Assembly (NCBI GenBank): GCA_965205845.1
Contig: CBDBIG010000005.1
Span: forward strand, 124,001 to 188,000
Origin: CBDBIG01 sp965205845 [NCBI: bacterium]
Lineage (GTDB): Bacteria; SAR324
Length of the DNA: 64,000 nt
Direction of reading: 5' to 3'
The notes under the pieces were generated by a model. The model was not told the DNA's origin. It saw nothing but the letters and a program-made list of their open reading frames with translations, and searched no databases. Made by a program: the position numbers and the translations under genes. Each line of letters begins with the position of its first letter. Positions within the stretch are counted from its first letter, which is position 1. This document shows, piece by piece, positions 33,103 to 40,736 of the stretch.

Positions 33103-34336
33103 GCTTCCATTTTAAGAGCCCAGCCATGATCGAATGCAAGCATGAGTAGGGTGGAAATGGGGTTTTCCACCCACTTGCTATGCCCAGTGCCACGCTAAAA
33201 AGGGGACAATTGCCCCTGCAAGGAGGAGCAGTTGCGGCCACAGCACGGCAAAGGTTAACGCTTGGGCTAAATCGGCCTACCCAGTTAAACATCACCCACC
33301 CCCACTTGTTGGACTTGCCTTTGCGGTTTTGATGGGCGGCCCTGTTCCCAGGTAGCACAGCCCAAGTAAGCCAGTTTGTTTTCATGCTTCCATTTTAAGA
33401 GCCCAGCCATGATCGAATGCAAGCATGAGTAGGGTGGAAATGGGGTTTTCCACCCACTTGCTATGCCCAGTGCCACGCTAAAAAGGGGACAATTGCCCCT
33501 GCAAGGAGGAGCAGTTGCGGCCACAGCACGGCAAAGGTTAACGCTTGGGCTAAATCGGCCTACCCAGTTAAACATCACCCACCCCCACTTGTTGGACTTG
33601 CCTTTGCGGTTTTGATGGGCGGCCCTGTTCCCAGGTAGCACAGCCCAAGTAAGCCAGTTTGTTTTCATGCTTCCATTTTAAGAGCCCAGCCATGATCGAA
33701 TGCAAGCATGAGTAGGGTGGAAATGGGGTTTTCCACCCACTTGCTATGCCCAGTGCCACGCTAAAAAGGGGACAATTGCCCCTGCAAGGAGGAGCAGTTG
33801 CGGCCACAGCACGGCAAAGGTTAACGCTTGGGCTAAATCGGCCTACCCAGTTAAACATCACCCACCCCCACTTGTTGGACTTGCCTTTGCGGTTTTGATG
33901 GGCGGCCCTGTTCCCAGGTAGCACAGCCCAAGTAAGCCAGTTTGTTTTCATGCTTCCATTTTAAGAGCCCAGCCATGATCGAATGCAAGCATGAGTAGGG
34001 TGGAAATGGGGTTTTCCACCCACTTGCTATGCCCAGTGCCACGCTAAAAAGGGGACAATTGCCCCTGCAAGGAGGAGCAGTTGCGGCCACAGCACGGCAA
34101 AGGTTAACGCTTGGGCTAAATCGGCCTACCCAGTTAAACATCACCCACCCCCACTTGTTGGACTTGCCTTTGCGGTTTTGATGGGCGGCCCTGTTCCCAG
34201 GTAGCACAGCCCAAGTAAGCCAGTTTGTTTTCATGCTTCCATTTTAAGAGCCCAGCCATGATCGAATGCAAGCATGAGTAGGGTGGAAATGGGGTTTTCC
34301 ACCCACTTGCTATGCCCAGTGCCACGCTAAAAAGGG
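32931..34336. repeat. five-copy 283-bp tandem array
   Basis: Units start at about 32931, 33215, 33498, 33781 and 34064 and are almost perfect; the first has one extra C, the last ends in a changed border. Each contains CAAGGAGGAGCAGTTGCGGC at its start and GGGTGGAAATGGGGTTTTCC near its end. The length is not a multiple of three, and reverse frames of 127 codons run across unit borders. It occupies the site between terminase P and sheath where a P2-like phage keeps capsid genes O-N-M-L. Confidence 0.92.
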
Positions 34337-34347
34337 CACAATAAGGC

Positions 34348-34746
34348 ATGCCATATGACAAAAACACACGCGACAAAGCCCAAAAATACTACGCAATGGG
34401 CTTTTCTACAGGGCGGATTGTTAACACCCTGCACGTGCCCGAGCGCACTGTGCGATTTTGGAAAGAAAAGTACCACTGGTATGCCGTGCCGTCTAAGGAT
34501 GCCGTGCCAGAAGCACTTGTAGGGGGCAGAAACCAAAAAAAGGGGCACCCACCGGGCCCAAAAACCACACGCGAAGGCGTCACAACCACCAAAGAAGGCA
34601 AAGTTACTTACATGGCAGCGCACAGCAAAGTCACCGGGCATGCCGAAGCCTTTTTTGCCGTAGCCCATGCGCTTGATGCCGTCCCTCCCTATCTACTAGG
34701 TGGGGCACCGACCAGTCGCCTTTTCATAGGAAAACCTAGCCACTAA
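34348..34746 (+). pseudogene. N-terminal remnant of P2 gpP-type terminase
   Basis: The first 45 residues (DKNTRDKAQKYYAMGFSTGR, then VPERTVRFWKEKYHW) form the HTH seen at the start of P2-like terminase ATPase subunits. The remaining 87 residues show no Walker A or nuclease motif. At 132 residues the gene is far below the about 590 of gpP. It directly precedes the portal gene on the same strand, which is the P2 order P then Q. A small-terminase identity is an alternative. Confidence 0.55.
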
Positions 34747-34747
34747 G

Positions 34748-35776
34748 ATGCATTACACATATCAAACCGATCAACACCAAGCATGGGATCCGACAGGAAC
34801 CCAAAGTGCCCTTGACCGCGGCGGATCTATCCCATTTTGGTGGCAAGACTGGCATGGGGGGGATTATGAACCCACCCCGATTTCCCCTTTGCTACTCATG
34901 TGCCTGGTGCGCATCAACGCCCACCATGAAAGTGCTTTGGATTGCAAGCGCGTGTGGAGCATGTATGGATACGAGCCCCCAAATGGCAACTTGCTTGAAC
35001 ATCCCCATATGGAGGCAGCCATTGGCGATTACTGGGTGTTTGGCAATGCGTATTTTCAGCGCATCACGGGCTTAAACAACCGCCTTTTAAGCCTGCGCCA
35101 TATCCCTGCCCGCGCTGTGCGTGTTGCCCAAACCGAGCCCCGCAGTTATGTGCTCCTTGCCAAAGAGGGGAAAATTCGACCCTTTAAAAAAGATGAGGTC
35201 GTCCACATCAAAAACTATACACCTGAAAGCGAGCTCTACGGCATGCCCCACACCATTGGGGCGATTAGGTCTATCCTTTTAAATGACGATGCTACCGTTT
35301 TCCGGCGCCGTTATTACAAAAACGGTGCCCACATGGGCGGAATCCTTGCCATCACCGACGGCAGCCTTACAAGTGATGCTTTTACTGAACTCAAAGAAGA
35401 ACTTAAGGCAGGCAAGGGTGCTGGCAATTTTCATAACACAATCCTCGAAGTGGCTTCTTCGTCCCAAAATAAATCTAAGGTTGAATTTCTTAGTGTTGGG
35501 GACTTGTTAAAGGACGACTTTGAAAAGTGTAAAAACATCAGCAGAGGCGATATCCTCGCAGCCCATCGCATTCCGCCACGCATTCTAGGCGTCACCTTAA
35601 AGGGTCAAGGGGCAGGCTCGGCAGGCGACCTCGACAAGGAAGCCGCTTTTTTTCATACCTCTGTCATTGCCTCAGTCCAACAGGCCTTTACCCAAACGCT
35701 AAACCCCATTTTACCCGAAGGGAGCACTCTTGCTTTTAAACCCAATTTTTCTTTTTTACCCCACCCCAAAAGATAA
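34748..35776 (+). CDS. portal protein, P2 gpQ / PBSX family
   Basis: 342 residues with portal landmarks: WQDWHGGDYEPTPISPLLLM, PHMEAAIGDYWVFGNAYFQR, LRHIPARAVRV, YTPESELYGMPHTIGAIRSI, RRYYKNGAHMGGIL, ISRGDILAAHRIPPRILGV and a final TLAFKPNFSFL. P2-type portals form the head-tail connector and DNA entry. It appears complete although terminase and capsid genes are gone. It starts one base after the terminase remnant's stop, with weak upstream ribosome binding sequence. Confidence 0.9.
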   Translation: MHYTYQTDQHQAWDPTGTQSALDRGGSIPFWWQDWHGGDYEPTPISPLLLMCLVRINAHHESALDCKRVWSMYGYEPPNGNLLEHPHMEAAIGDYWVFGNAYFQRITGLNNRLLSLRHIPARAVRVAQTEPRSYVLLAKEGKIRPFKKDEVVHIKNYTPESELYGMPHTIGAIRSILLNDDATVFRRRYYKNGAHMGGILAITDGSLTSDAFTELKEELKAGKGAGNFHNTILEVASSSQNKSKVEFLSVGDLLKDDFEKCKNISRGDILAAHRIPPRILGVTLKGQGAGSAGDLDKEAAFFHTSVIASVQQAFTQTLNPILPEGSTLAFKPNFSFLPHPKR

Positions 35777-35790
35777 GGGAGGTTAACGCC

Positions 35791-36006
35791 ATGAGGTGTC
35801 CAAACTGCCAAGCGCCACGCACATTTTTAACGCACACCCGAGGGTATACCAGCGACTGCACCCTGCGTGAAATACAAAGGCTGTGCAAAAACTGCGGCAC
35901 GGTCTTTCTCACCTCTGAAAGAATCACGCGCATCGTGCATAAACCCATCACAAAGGCAGACGGCATAGCCCACGCCTTGCCCCTTGACCATGCTGTAAAA
36001 GGCTAA
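35791..36006 (+). CDS. ogr: Ogr/Delta-type late gene activator
   Basis: 71 residues: MRCPNCQAPRTFLTHTRGYT, then RLCKNCGTVFLTSERITRIV. The C-x2-C...C-x2-C pattern resembles the P2 Ogr/P4 Delta zinc finger (CPxC ... CxNxxCxxxF). These proteins activate late operons of P2-like phages through RNA polymerase alpha. It follows the portal gene after 14 bp with AAGGGAGG upstream. This supports a P2-type origin for part of the right element. Confidence 0.82.
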   Translation: MRCPNCQAPRTFLTHTRGYTSDCTLREIQRLCKNCGTVFLTSERITRIVHKPITKADGIAHALPLDHAVKG

Positions 36007-36110
36007 TTTAAGCACGCGTATTTTATGTCGTCTTGGGTCAAGCGGTCGTCCAAGTTTTCGTATAAAAATTTGTAGTTGTGCTTACGGTTTTCTGGATGAA
36101 GCTCACATTT

Positions 36111-36398
36111 TTAATTTAAAGTTGTGGTTTTTTGCGTCAATTCATTTACAGCCACTCCCTTTTTTATAAAAACTTGTTCCAATTGCCTCCACTTCCCTTC
36201 TCCAAGGGTGCGCTTATTCTTTTTGAGGAGTTTCTCGTGGTTCAAGGCCATGCTTAAGGCCGCAGGGTTTAAGCCTCTATCACGCGCCAAGGCGTTAACT
36301 CCACCCGCCTCTTCCGCAGCCTTTTTAATTTGCGTTTTGATGGCTTGAATGCGCCATTGCCATTGCGCGGTGCGCATCCAGTGGGTTATCTGGCGCAT
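36111..36398 (-). CDS. helix-turn-helix regulator directly behind the 11-bp array
   Basis: 95 residues from the ATG at 36398. AEEAGGVNALARDRGLNPAA and LSMALNHEKLLKKNKRTLGE form a lambda-like HTH. The C-terminus is basic (WRQLEQVFIKKG). The frame stays open through the whole tandem array, because an 11-bp unit has no stop in this frame, but the repeat peptide is not expected to be the real N-terminus. The array ends only 19 bp from the start codon and so occupies its promoter region. Target unknown. Confidence 0.6.
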   Translation of the reverse strand: MRQITHWMRTAQWQWRIQAIKTQIKKAAEEAGGVNALARDRGLNPAALSMALNHEKLLKKNKRTLGEGKWRQLEQVFIKKGVAVNELTQKTTTLN

Positions 36399-36417
36399 CT
36401 CAAAACGTGGTTCAGGC

Positions 36418-37050
36418 GTTGGCAAAGTGTTGGCAAAGTGTTGGCAAAGTGTTGGCAAAGTGTTGGCAAAGTGTTGGCAAAGTGTTGGCAAAGTGTTGGC
36501 AAAGTGTTGGCAAAGTGTTGGCAAAGTGTTGGCAAAGTGTTGGCAAAGTGTTGGCAAAGTGTTGGCAAAGTGTTGGCAAAGTGTTGGCAAAGTGTTGGCA
36601 AAGTGTTGGCAAAGTGTTGGCAAAGTGTTGGCAAAGTGTTGGCAAAGTGTTGGCAAAGTGTTGGCAAAGTGTTGGCAAAGTGTTGGCAAAGTGTTGGCAA
36701 AGTGTTGGCAAAGTGTTGGCAAAGTGTTGGCAAAGTGTTGGCAAAGTGTTGGCAAAGTGTTGGCAAAGTGTTGGCAAAGTGTTGGCAAAGTGTTGGCAAA
36801 GTGTTGGCAAAGTGTTGGCAAAGTGTTGGCAAAGTGTTGGCAAAGTGTTGGCAAAGTGTTGGCAAAGTGTTGGCAAAGTGTTGGCAAAGTGTTGGCAAAG
36901 TGTTGGCAAAGTGTTGGCAAAGTGTTGGCAAAGTGTTGGCAAAGTGTTGGCAAAGTGTTGGCAAAGTGTTGGCAAAGTGTTGGCAAAGTGTTGGCAAAGT
37001 GTTGGCAAAGTGTTGGCAAAGTGTTGGCAAAGTGTTGGCAAAGTGTTGGC
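36418..37050. repeat. 57-copy 11-bp tandem array
   Basis: The unit GTTGGCAAAGT is repeated 57 times without a visible error, plus GTTGGC at the end. Since 11 is not divisible by 3, each strand reads the same 11-residue peptide in all frames (KCWQSVGKVLA forward; ANTLPTLCQHF reverse). The unit is close to one helical turn, so equal positions lie on one DNA face. Perfect identity implies very recent expansion or active homogenisation. Confidence 0.97.
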
Positions 37051-37274
37051 ACGGCGCAAGGTGTGCACTGCAAGCAGGTTCACCGCTTCGAAAAAATAGG
37101 AGCGAGACCCCTAAGGGCAAACAAGGTGGCGTTATTTTTTTGGCCTGAAGTGCGCTCAGGGTAGTCGCGTGCCTTGTCCGCGCGGCGTGTTGCACCGCTA
37201 ATTTTGCGCTGCCAGCCAAGGCGTTGGCGGGACATTTTTTGGTAGGTTTTTTGCGCTGCGCACCCCGGAGTTGC
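37051..37274. other. gap after the 11-bp array
   Basis: Contains a basic reverse frame (37060-37378) in a different phase from the small gene at 37275-37394. It reads QYRGLGKQLRGAQRKKPTKK and may be that gene's frameshifted continuation. No other feature seen. Confidence 0.35.
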
Positions 37275-37394
37275 TTACCCAGCCCGCGGTATTGGGCATC
37301 GCCGAAAGCCCATTTTGCTCGATTGGGCGTGCAGGGCCGCGTATTTTTTATTGCGGTAGGCTTGCTCGTTGGGTGCATAGGATTTGGTTTTCAT
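37275..37394 (-). CDS. small phage ORF 3 of an overlapping trio
   Basis: 39 residues beginning MKTKSYAPNEQAYRNKKYAA. Its ATG overlaps the stop of the previous ORF (ATGA), and GAGGAGGGCC precedes it. A frameshift near the end is likely, because a neighbouring frame continues as GDAQYRGLGKQLRGAQ. No family assigned. Distant similarity to small early proteins such as Mu gp16 is only a guess. Confidence 0.4.
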   Translation of the reverse strand: MKTKSYAPNEQAYRNKKYAALHAQSSKMGFRRCPIPRAG

Positions 37395-37498
37395 GGGCCC
37401 TCCTCGCACATTTCCAACATGCCGTAGGCAGCGAACCCACCCATAAAAAACCCAAATCCGCTCACTACGGCGTCGCAAAGCGTTTGCAAAAAACTCAT
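37391..37498 (-). CDS. small phage ORF 2 of an overlapping trio, hydrophobic
   Basis: 35 residues: MSFLQTLCDAVVSGFGFFMG, then GFAAYGMLEMCEEGP. One hydrophobic stretch could span a membrane. Start and stop both overlap neighbours by 4 bp, which suggests coupled translation. Unknown function. Confidence 0.4.
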   Translation of the reverse strand: MSFLQTLCDAVVSGFGFFMGGFAAYGMLEMCEEGP

Positions 37499-37671
37499 AG
37501 CGCCACCTCATGCGCAAGGGTCGCTTTTTTTATCCGGATGCTTTGGGGGTGGTTTGGAGCCACAGCAAAGACTTCGCCCGCGCTTTTGATGCAAACCCCC
37601 GCAACTTGGATTGCCATTTGTGGGGAGCGGAGCATCGCCTCCTTGTCGCCCCCTTTGTTAGTGATGCTCAT
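37495..37671 (-). CDS. small phage ORF 1 of an overlapping trio
   Basis: 58 residues: MSITNKGGDKEAMLRSPQMA, then IQVAGVCIKSAGEVFAVAPN and a basic end. It starts directly after the truncated dam fragment and overlaps ORF 2 through ATGA. Unknown function. The tight overlap of three ORFs is the main support. Confidence 0.42.
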   Translation of the reverse strand: MSITNKGGDKEAMLRSPQMAIQVAGVCIKSAGEVFAVAPNHPQSIRIKKATLAHEVAL

Positions 37672-37689
37672 CTAAGAACTTGCCTTGCC

Positions 37690-37880
37690 CTTTAACCGTT
37701 GCGAGACTTTCAAAGTCTTCGCTCAACAAAAAAACCTTGCCATAGTCTTTTTCGTGCCCGTGGTAGGGCTAAGTCGAGGTAGAAGGGGGTTTTTGTTGAA
37801 TCGTAGCGGTTGAGCACGTCTTGACCAAGGTTTGCACTCAAGATGCGCACCCTGGCATCGTACTTGTTGGCCTTGACTTG
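37690..37880 (-). pseudogene. dam methylase remnant 3
   Basis: Reverse reading: YDARVRILSANLGQDVLNRYDS, then in another frame PYHGHEKDYGKVF and SEDFESLATVKGQGK. This matches the middle of the dam gene at 20009, with PY retained where the left copy has PH. Frameshifts and truncation at both ends show it is dead. Confidence 0.7.
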
Positions 37881-38083
37881 CTCGGCTGGCGCGTAAAAAA
37901 CTGCGCTGCTGGCTGGGCGGTGGCCTGGGTGATGGGGCTGGCTGCGTAACTTTGTGCAAACACCGCATCAAATCGCCCGTCACAAAGTGCAGGGTCAACC
38001 CTGTCTGCATGCATCACCGCCTTTTTATCTTCAACATCTCGTGGGTCAAATTGATTTAAAAAAGGTTGCAGGGTGCTTGACAT
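37838..38083 (-). pseudogene. 5' fragment of a phage gene joined to dam remnant
   Basis: Starts at an ATG that overlaps the end of the replication-type gene by 38 bp: MSSTLQPFLNQFDPRDVEDK, then ADRVDPALCDGRFDAVFAQS. About 60 codons in, the sequence changes to the dam remnant in a wrong frame. I do not recognise the first part; by position it may be the next early/replication gene. Confidence 0.4.
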
Positions 38084-38927
38084 AATTCAACTCTCTGTCA
38101 TACAGCCCAGCATCGAATACACCTTGCTCCAATATTTCCAACACGTTCTTAAGGGTGTATATTTTGTGTTCGCCTTGCTTTACGCGCTTTTTGTCTTGTG
38201 CCTTAAACCAATTCAATTTGGTGTCAAATGCCTTGCGTGCCATAAGCCTGCCTTCTTTGCGTGGGTAGCCTTGGTATTTTTTTAGCAATGGCAACCCCAA
38301 CGCCAGGGCATGCGCTTTGGCTTGCCCATCTTCTTTGCGTGGGGGATCAGCGTTGCCAAAATAAAACAGCACGAAGGCTGATTCTCGGATATCCTCTATC
38401 ATGTGCTGCTGCGTCTTCTTGGCGGGCTTACTTGGGGGTATTGCTGGCTGCTGTCCTTTTGCTGACCGCTGTTCGCCTCGGGGTTTCGGGGCTGCTTTTT
38501 TTCTTACCACCGGTTCGCGTTCCTCCCACAGCGAACAATCTGTAGGGCGCAAGCAATACTCACCACGCTTGCAATGACCACACTCACCACGCTTGCAATG
38601 ACCACACTCACCACGCTTGCAATGACCACACTCACCACGCTTGCAATGACCACGGCTTAGCCAAAGCATGTTGCGTTTGGCCATGCGCTTTACTACCTGC
38701 CCAACCCAACCAGGGCTCCGCTTAATCATCGCGCCCAAAGTCTTGTTGGTAAAAAGGGCATGGGAACGTCCATGCTCTGTGCATCCCATCACAGCAGCCC
38801 ATACCCGCATTTCAGTGGGTGTCCAATCCCCCCTTGCTACCCCCTCAAGGGCTTGGTTATAGCCTATGGGCAGCACAGCAACATCCCCATTTTGTGCCCC
38901 CTTATTTTGTGCAACCGCTTCACGCAT
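38046..38927 (-). CDS. phage replication protein O-like, with CKRGECGH repeats
   Basis: 293 residues. The N-terminal winged-helix-like region (IGYNQALEGVARGDWTPTEM, RVWAAVMG, LFTNKTLGAMIKRSPGWVGQ) resembles lambda O/DnaD-type replication initiators. A 24-bp unit repeated about four times (about 38560-38655) gives tandem CKRGECGH octapeptides, two Cys and a His per unit. A basic linker follows and a C-terminal domain with GYPRKEGRLMARKAFDTKLN. The start at 38927 lacks a strong ribosome site. Confidence 0.55.
   Translation of the reverse strand: MREAVAQNKGAQNGDVAVLPIGYNQALEGVARGDWTPTEMRVWAAVMGCTEHGRSHALFTNKTLGAMIKRSPGWVGQVVKRMAKRNMLWLSRGHCKRGECGHCKRGECGHCKRGECGHCKRGEYCLRPTDCSLWEEREPVVRKKAAPKPRGEQRSAKGQQPAIPPSKPAKKTQQHMIEDIRESAFVLFYFGNADPPRKEDGQAKAHALALGLPLLKKYQGYPRKEGRLMARKAFDTKLNWFKAQDKKRVKQGEHKIYTLKNVLEILEQGVFDAGLYDRELNYVKHPATFFKSI
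38560..38655. repeat. 24-bp in-frame tandem repeat
   Basis: Four near-perfect 24-bp units inside the O-like gene. The forward strand contains CACTCACCACGCTTGCAATG per unit. Being a multiple of three, it adds eight residues per copy, so copy number can vary without breaking the gene. The encoded Cys/His spacing could bind zinc. Confidence 0.9.
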
Positions 38928-39014
38928 CCTTTAAAAACCTCCTTTAATGCAAAGTGTCATTCCCTTCGTGCTGGCGGCCCATGCCACCCTCGAACAAACT
39001 TAACTGCGTCATTG

Positions 39015-39071
39015 CTATCTTAGTGCATTGGCAATGTCTGCCAATTCTTGTGCGCTGTACCATTGTTGCAT
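39015..39071 (-). pseudogene. MuA N-terminal fragment
   Basis: From the ATG at 39071 reads MQQWYSAQELADIANALR then stops. The first ten residues equal the start of MuA at 5929. It shows that the right element's outer end also derives from a Mu-like early region. Confidence 0.7.
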
Positions 39072-39111
39072 GGGGTTTTCACGGCCCTTTCAACTTGCAA
39101 AGTGGGTTGCT

Positions 39112-39315
39112 TTATAAACATGCTTTCTCGCGTGCCGCAAGCCTGGCTTTGTTGGCCCCGCAGTAGGCTTTATGGGAGGCTGCGATTTCTCCCTTTTCAG
39201 CCATGGCGGGGCAACCACCGGGTGGCTGGGTTCCCTTTGGGAGGGCTGCCTCCTCAAGGCAAAAATCTAGGGGGCAATCAAAGCACACAAGGTCGTTCGC
39301 GCTGAGATGTTCCAT
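39112..39315 (-). CDS. small cysteine-rich phage early protein
   Basis: 67 residues from the ATG at 39315, preceded by AAGGAGCAGCAG. MEHLSANDLVCFDCPLDFCL, then GGCPAMAEKGEIAAS and AYCGANKARLAAREKACL. Four to six cysteines could hold a metal. Unknown function. The good ribosome binding site supports expression. It lies next to the repressor remnant in the early region. Confidence 0.45.
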   Translation of the reverse strand: MEHLSANDLVCFDCPLDFCLEEAALPKGTQPPGGCPAMAEKGEIAASHKAYCGANKARLAAREKACL

Positions 39316-39410
39316 CTGCTGCTCCTTAAATACGGGTTGCTTTAAAAAAAGGCATTGCAAAAGCGGGGCAAGAGAGGAGTGCTGGCACGACACCCATTCG
39401 CTAAGGAATG

Positions 39411-39911
39411 ATGACGAAATAGAACAGGTTGTGCCCGTGATTTACGTGCAACCCAGGGCGGTTTAGAAAAAAAGGAGTTCCAAGCTAGATTATTTTTTAT
39501 TTTTAGGCCAATCGCGAAAAAGTATTTTCAAAACAAGGGTTTGATCCATGAAAAGGGCGAAAAATTGAGTTCCATGTTCAGTTCCATGTTAGAGTGCCGA
39601 ACTCCGACCTTTTGCGGGGCATAAACCCCCCTGGGCATTTTTTGTGTAAAACCCGCTAAGGCTTGATGTTAGGGGGTTCGAGCGCTTTCGAACGCTTTCG
39701 AATTCCCTCGAACAAGGCCTTGTGAGAAGTGGCATTCCATGTGAACGAAAACGCGCAAACCCGCATTACACCGTTTTTTAGGCGAGACAATTTACACTCG
39801 GTTATTGGGGGGGCGCTGCCTGTGTCATAAAGCGCTTTAATTCCCGCTATATCCCGCACCCCCCCCCCCCCCCCCCCCCCGCAGTTTTGTAGTGGTGTAA
39901 AACCATGTGAC
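39411..39911. repeat. outer inverted repeat, right copy, with C22 tract
   Basis: Inverted copy of 3334-3863. It starts with the last codons of the repressor in forward orientation (DEIEQVVPVIYVQPRAV, stop at 39466) and ends near AACCATGTGAC. The homopolymer is 22 C (39859-39880) against 14 G in the left copy, and the AGCGGGATAT block is shorter. Other differences are small deletions and point changes. Confidence 0.85.
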
Positions 39912-40065
39912 TGGGTACAGTGGCAGGTGGTGTCCCCCAGTACGGGCCTTTTTGATGCCTTTTCTCCTCTGCCAAGGTGTGCCCTAACGCGGGCCTTTTT
40001 TTGTACTTTGTGGGCCCCTGGGAAGAGAGGCATGAAACAAAACACCATCCAACATTTGCGGGTGG
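39912..40065. other. gap between outer repeat and dam fragment
   Basis: No credible gene. Contains two related pieces, ACGGGCCTTTTTGATGCC and CGCGGGCCTTTTTTTG, with G/C-rich plus T-run character. They could act as weak terminators for forward transcripts from the element. Confidence 0.3.
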
Positions 40066-40149
40066 TTTAAAAATATGGACTGCTACACCATGCTAACCCA
40101 TTACACCACGGGCTTGTATGCTGTTGTGGGGAAAAAGAATAGGCAATAA
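40066..40149 (+). pseudogene. dam methylase remnant 4 (C-terminus)
   Basis: Forward reading FKNMDCYTMLTHYTTGLYAV then VGKKNRQ and stop. This matches the end of the dam gene at about 20671-20750 (FKNMACYIMKTHYTTGLYAV). It lies outside the outer repeat, next to the moaE end, so phage-derived sequence reaches to at least here. Confidence 0.75.
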
Positions 40150-40242
40150 ATCTGCCATCGAAAAATTGCAGCAAAGCCATTAGTGTAAAAGCATGTGTCC
40201 CTTTATAACAGGGACCTACTCCGCCCTCTTTTGTGAAAAAAC

Positions 40243-40276
40243 CAATGAACGACTGTTCGAGGTTTTTTTTTGTTGG
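40243..40276. terminator. bidirectional hairpin downstream of moaE
   Basis: AAAAAACC pairs with GGTTTTTT around an inner GAAC...GTTC. The T-run on either strand fits a Rho-independent terminator for the moaD-moaE transcript on the reverse strand, and possibly for forward phage transcripts. Confidence 0.55.
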
Positions 40277-40292
40277 AAGAGGGTAATGTTTT

Positions 40293-40736
40293 TTAAGCAT
40301 TGACTGGCAAAATGGTAGATCCTTGCGCATTTTCCAACCATACCTCACCGCCCTCCCAATACTCTTTTTTCCACACGGGCACCCGCTGCTTAATGCGTTC
40401 AATGGCAAAGGCACAGGCCTCCAAGGCTTCTTTGCGATGCGCACTGGCCACCACAATGGCCACGCTGGCCTCACCGATGCACAGTTTGCCCACCCTGTGG
40501 GCCATGGCCACATTCAAGATGTCCCAACGCACAGCCATTTCCTTTGCAATGCGCTCAAATTCTTTTTTAGCCATGGGGGCGTAGGCCTCGTAAAATAAAT
40601 AGCGTACTTGACGCCCAAGGCTGTTATTGCGGACAACGCCCACAAAACTGGCCAGTGCACCCGCTTGAGGGCTGCTTACCAGGGCCGTCAGTGCAGCCAC
40701 GTCCAATGCTTCTTGCGAAATAACATGGGCACTCAT
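40293..40736 (-). CDS. moaE: MoaE, molybdopterin synthase catalytic subunit
   Basis: 147 residues from the ATG at 40736. Seen are FVGVVRNNSLGRQVRYLFYE, AYAPMAKKEFERI, MAHRVGKLCIGEASVAIVVA, SAHRKEALEACAFAIERIKQ and PVWKKEYWEGGEVW. The Lys pair and the R39-equivalent are conserved. MoaE with MoaD adds two sulfurs to cyclic pyranopterin monophosphate. An upstream ATG at 40781 lies in the repeat array and is unlikely. The start region is the first unit of a seven-copy 49-bp array. Confidence 0.92.
   Translation of the reverse strand: MSAHVISQEALDVAALTALVSSPQAGALASFVGVVRNNSLGRQVRYLFYEAYAPMAKKEFERIAKEMAVRWDILNVAMAHRVGKLCIGEASVAIVVASAHRKEALEACAFAIERIKQRVPVWKKEYWEGGEVWLENAQGSTILPVNA

Larger units (their letters stand above)
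20857..39911 (-). mobile_element. right Mu/P2-like mosaic element, capsid-less
   Basis: Reverse-oriented tail module of P2/K139 type, P2-like terminase/portal/Ogr, and a Mu-like outer end (MuA N-terminal piece, repressor 3' end, shared outer repeat). Scaffold, capsid, small terminase and head-completion genes are absent, and a 283-bp array lies where they would be. Tail genes appear intact from sheath to spike. Confidence 0.75.

Noticed and set aside
33002-34234. Four identical 127-codon reverse ORFs in the 283-bp array.
   Set aside because: They run across unit borders because the period is not a multiple of three, and share no composition typical of proteins. Only the first-unit frame with a unique membrane-like end was kept, at low confidence.
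36386-37378. Long open frames on both strands across the 11-bp array (up to 330 codons).
   Set aside because: An 11-bp unit without stops keeps every frame open. The repeated peptides KCWQSVGKVLA and ANTLPTLCQHF are products of the DNA repeat, not protein evidence.
37224-37427. Forward ORF with hydrophobic segment near 37.3 kb.
   Set aside because: It is the opposite strand of the overlapping small-gene trio, which has better start signals and ATGA coupling.
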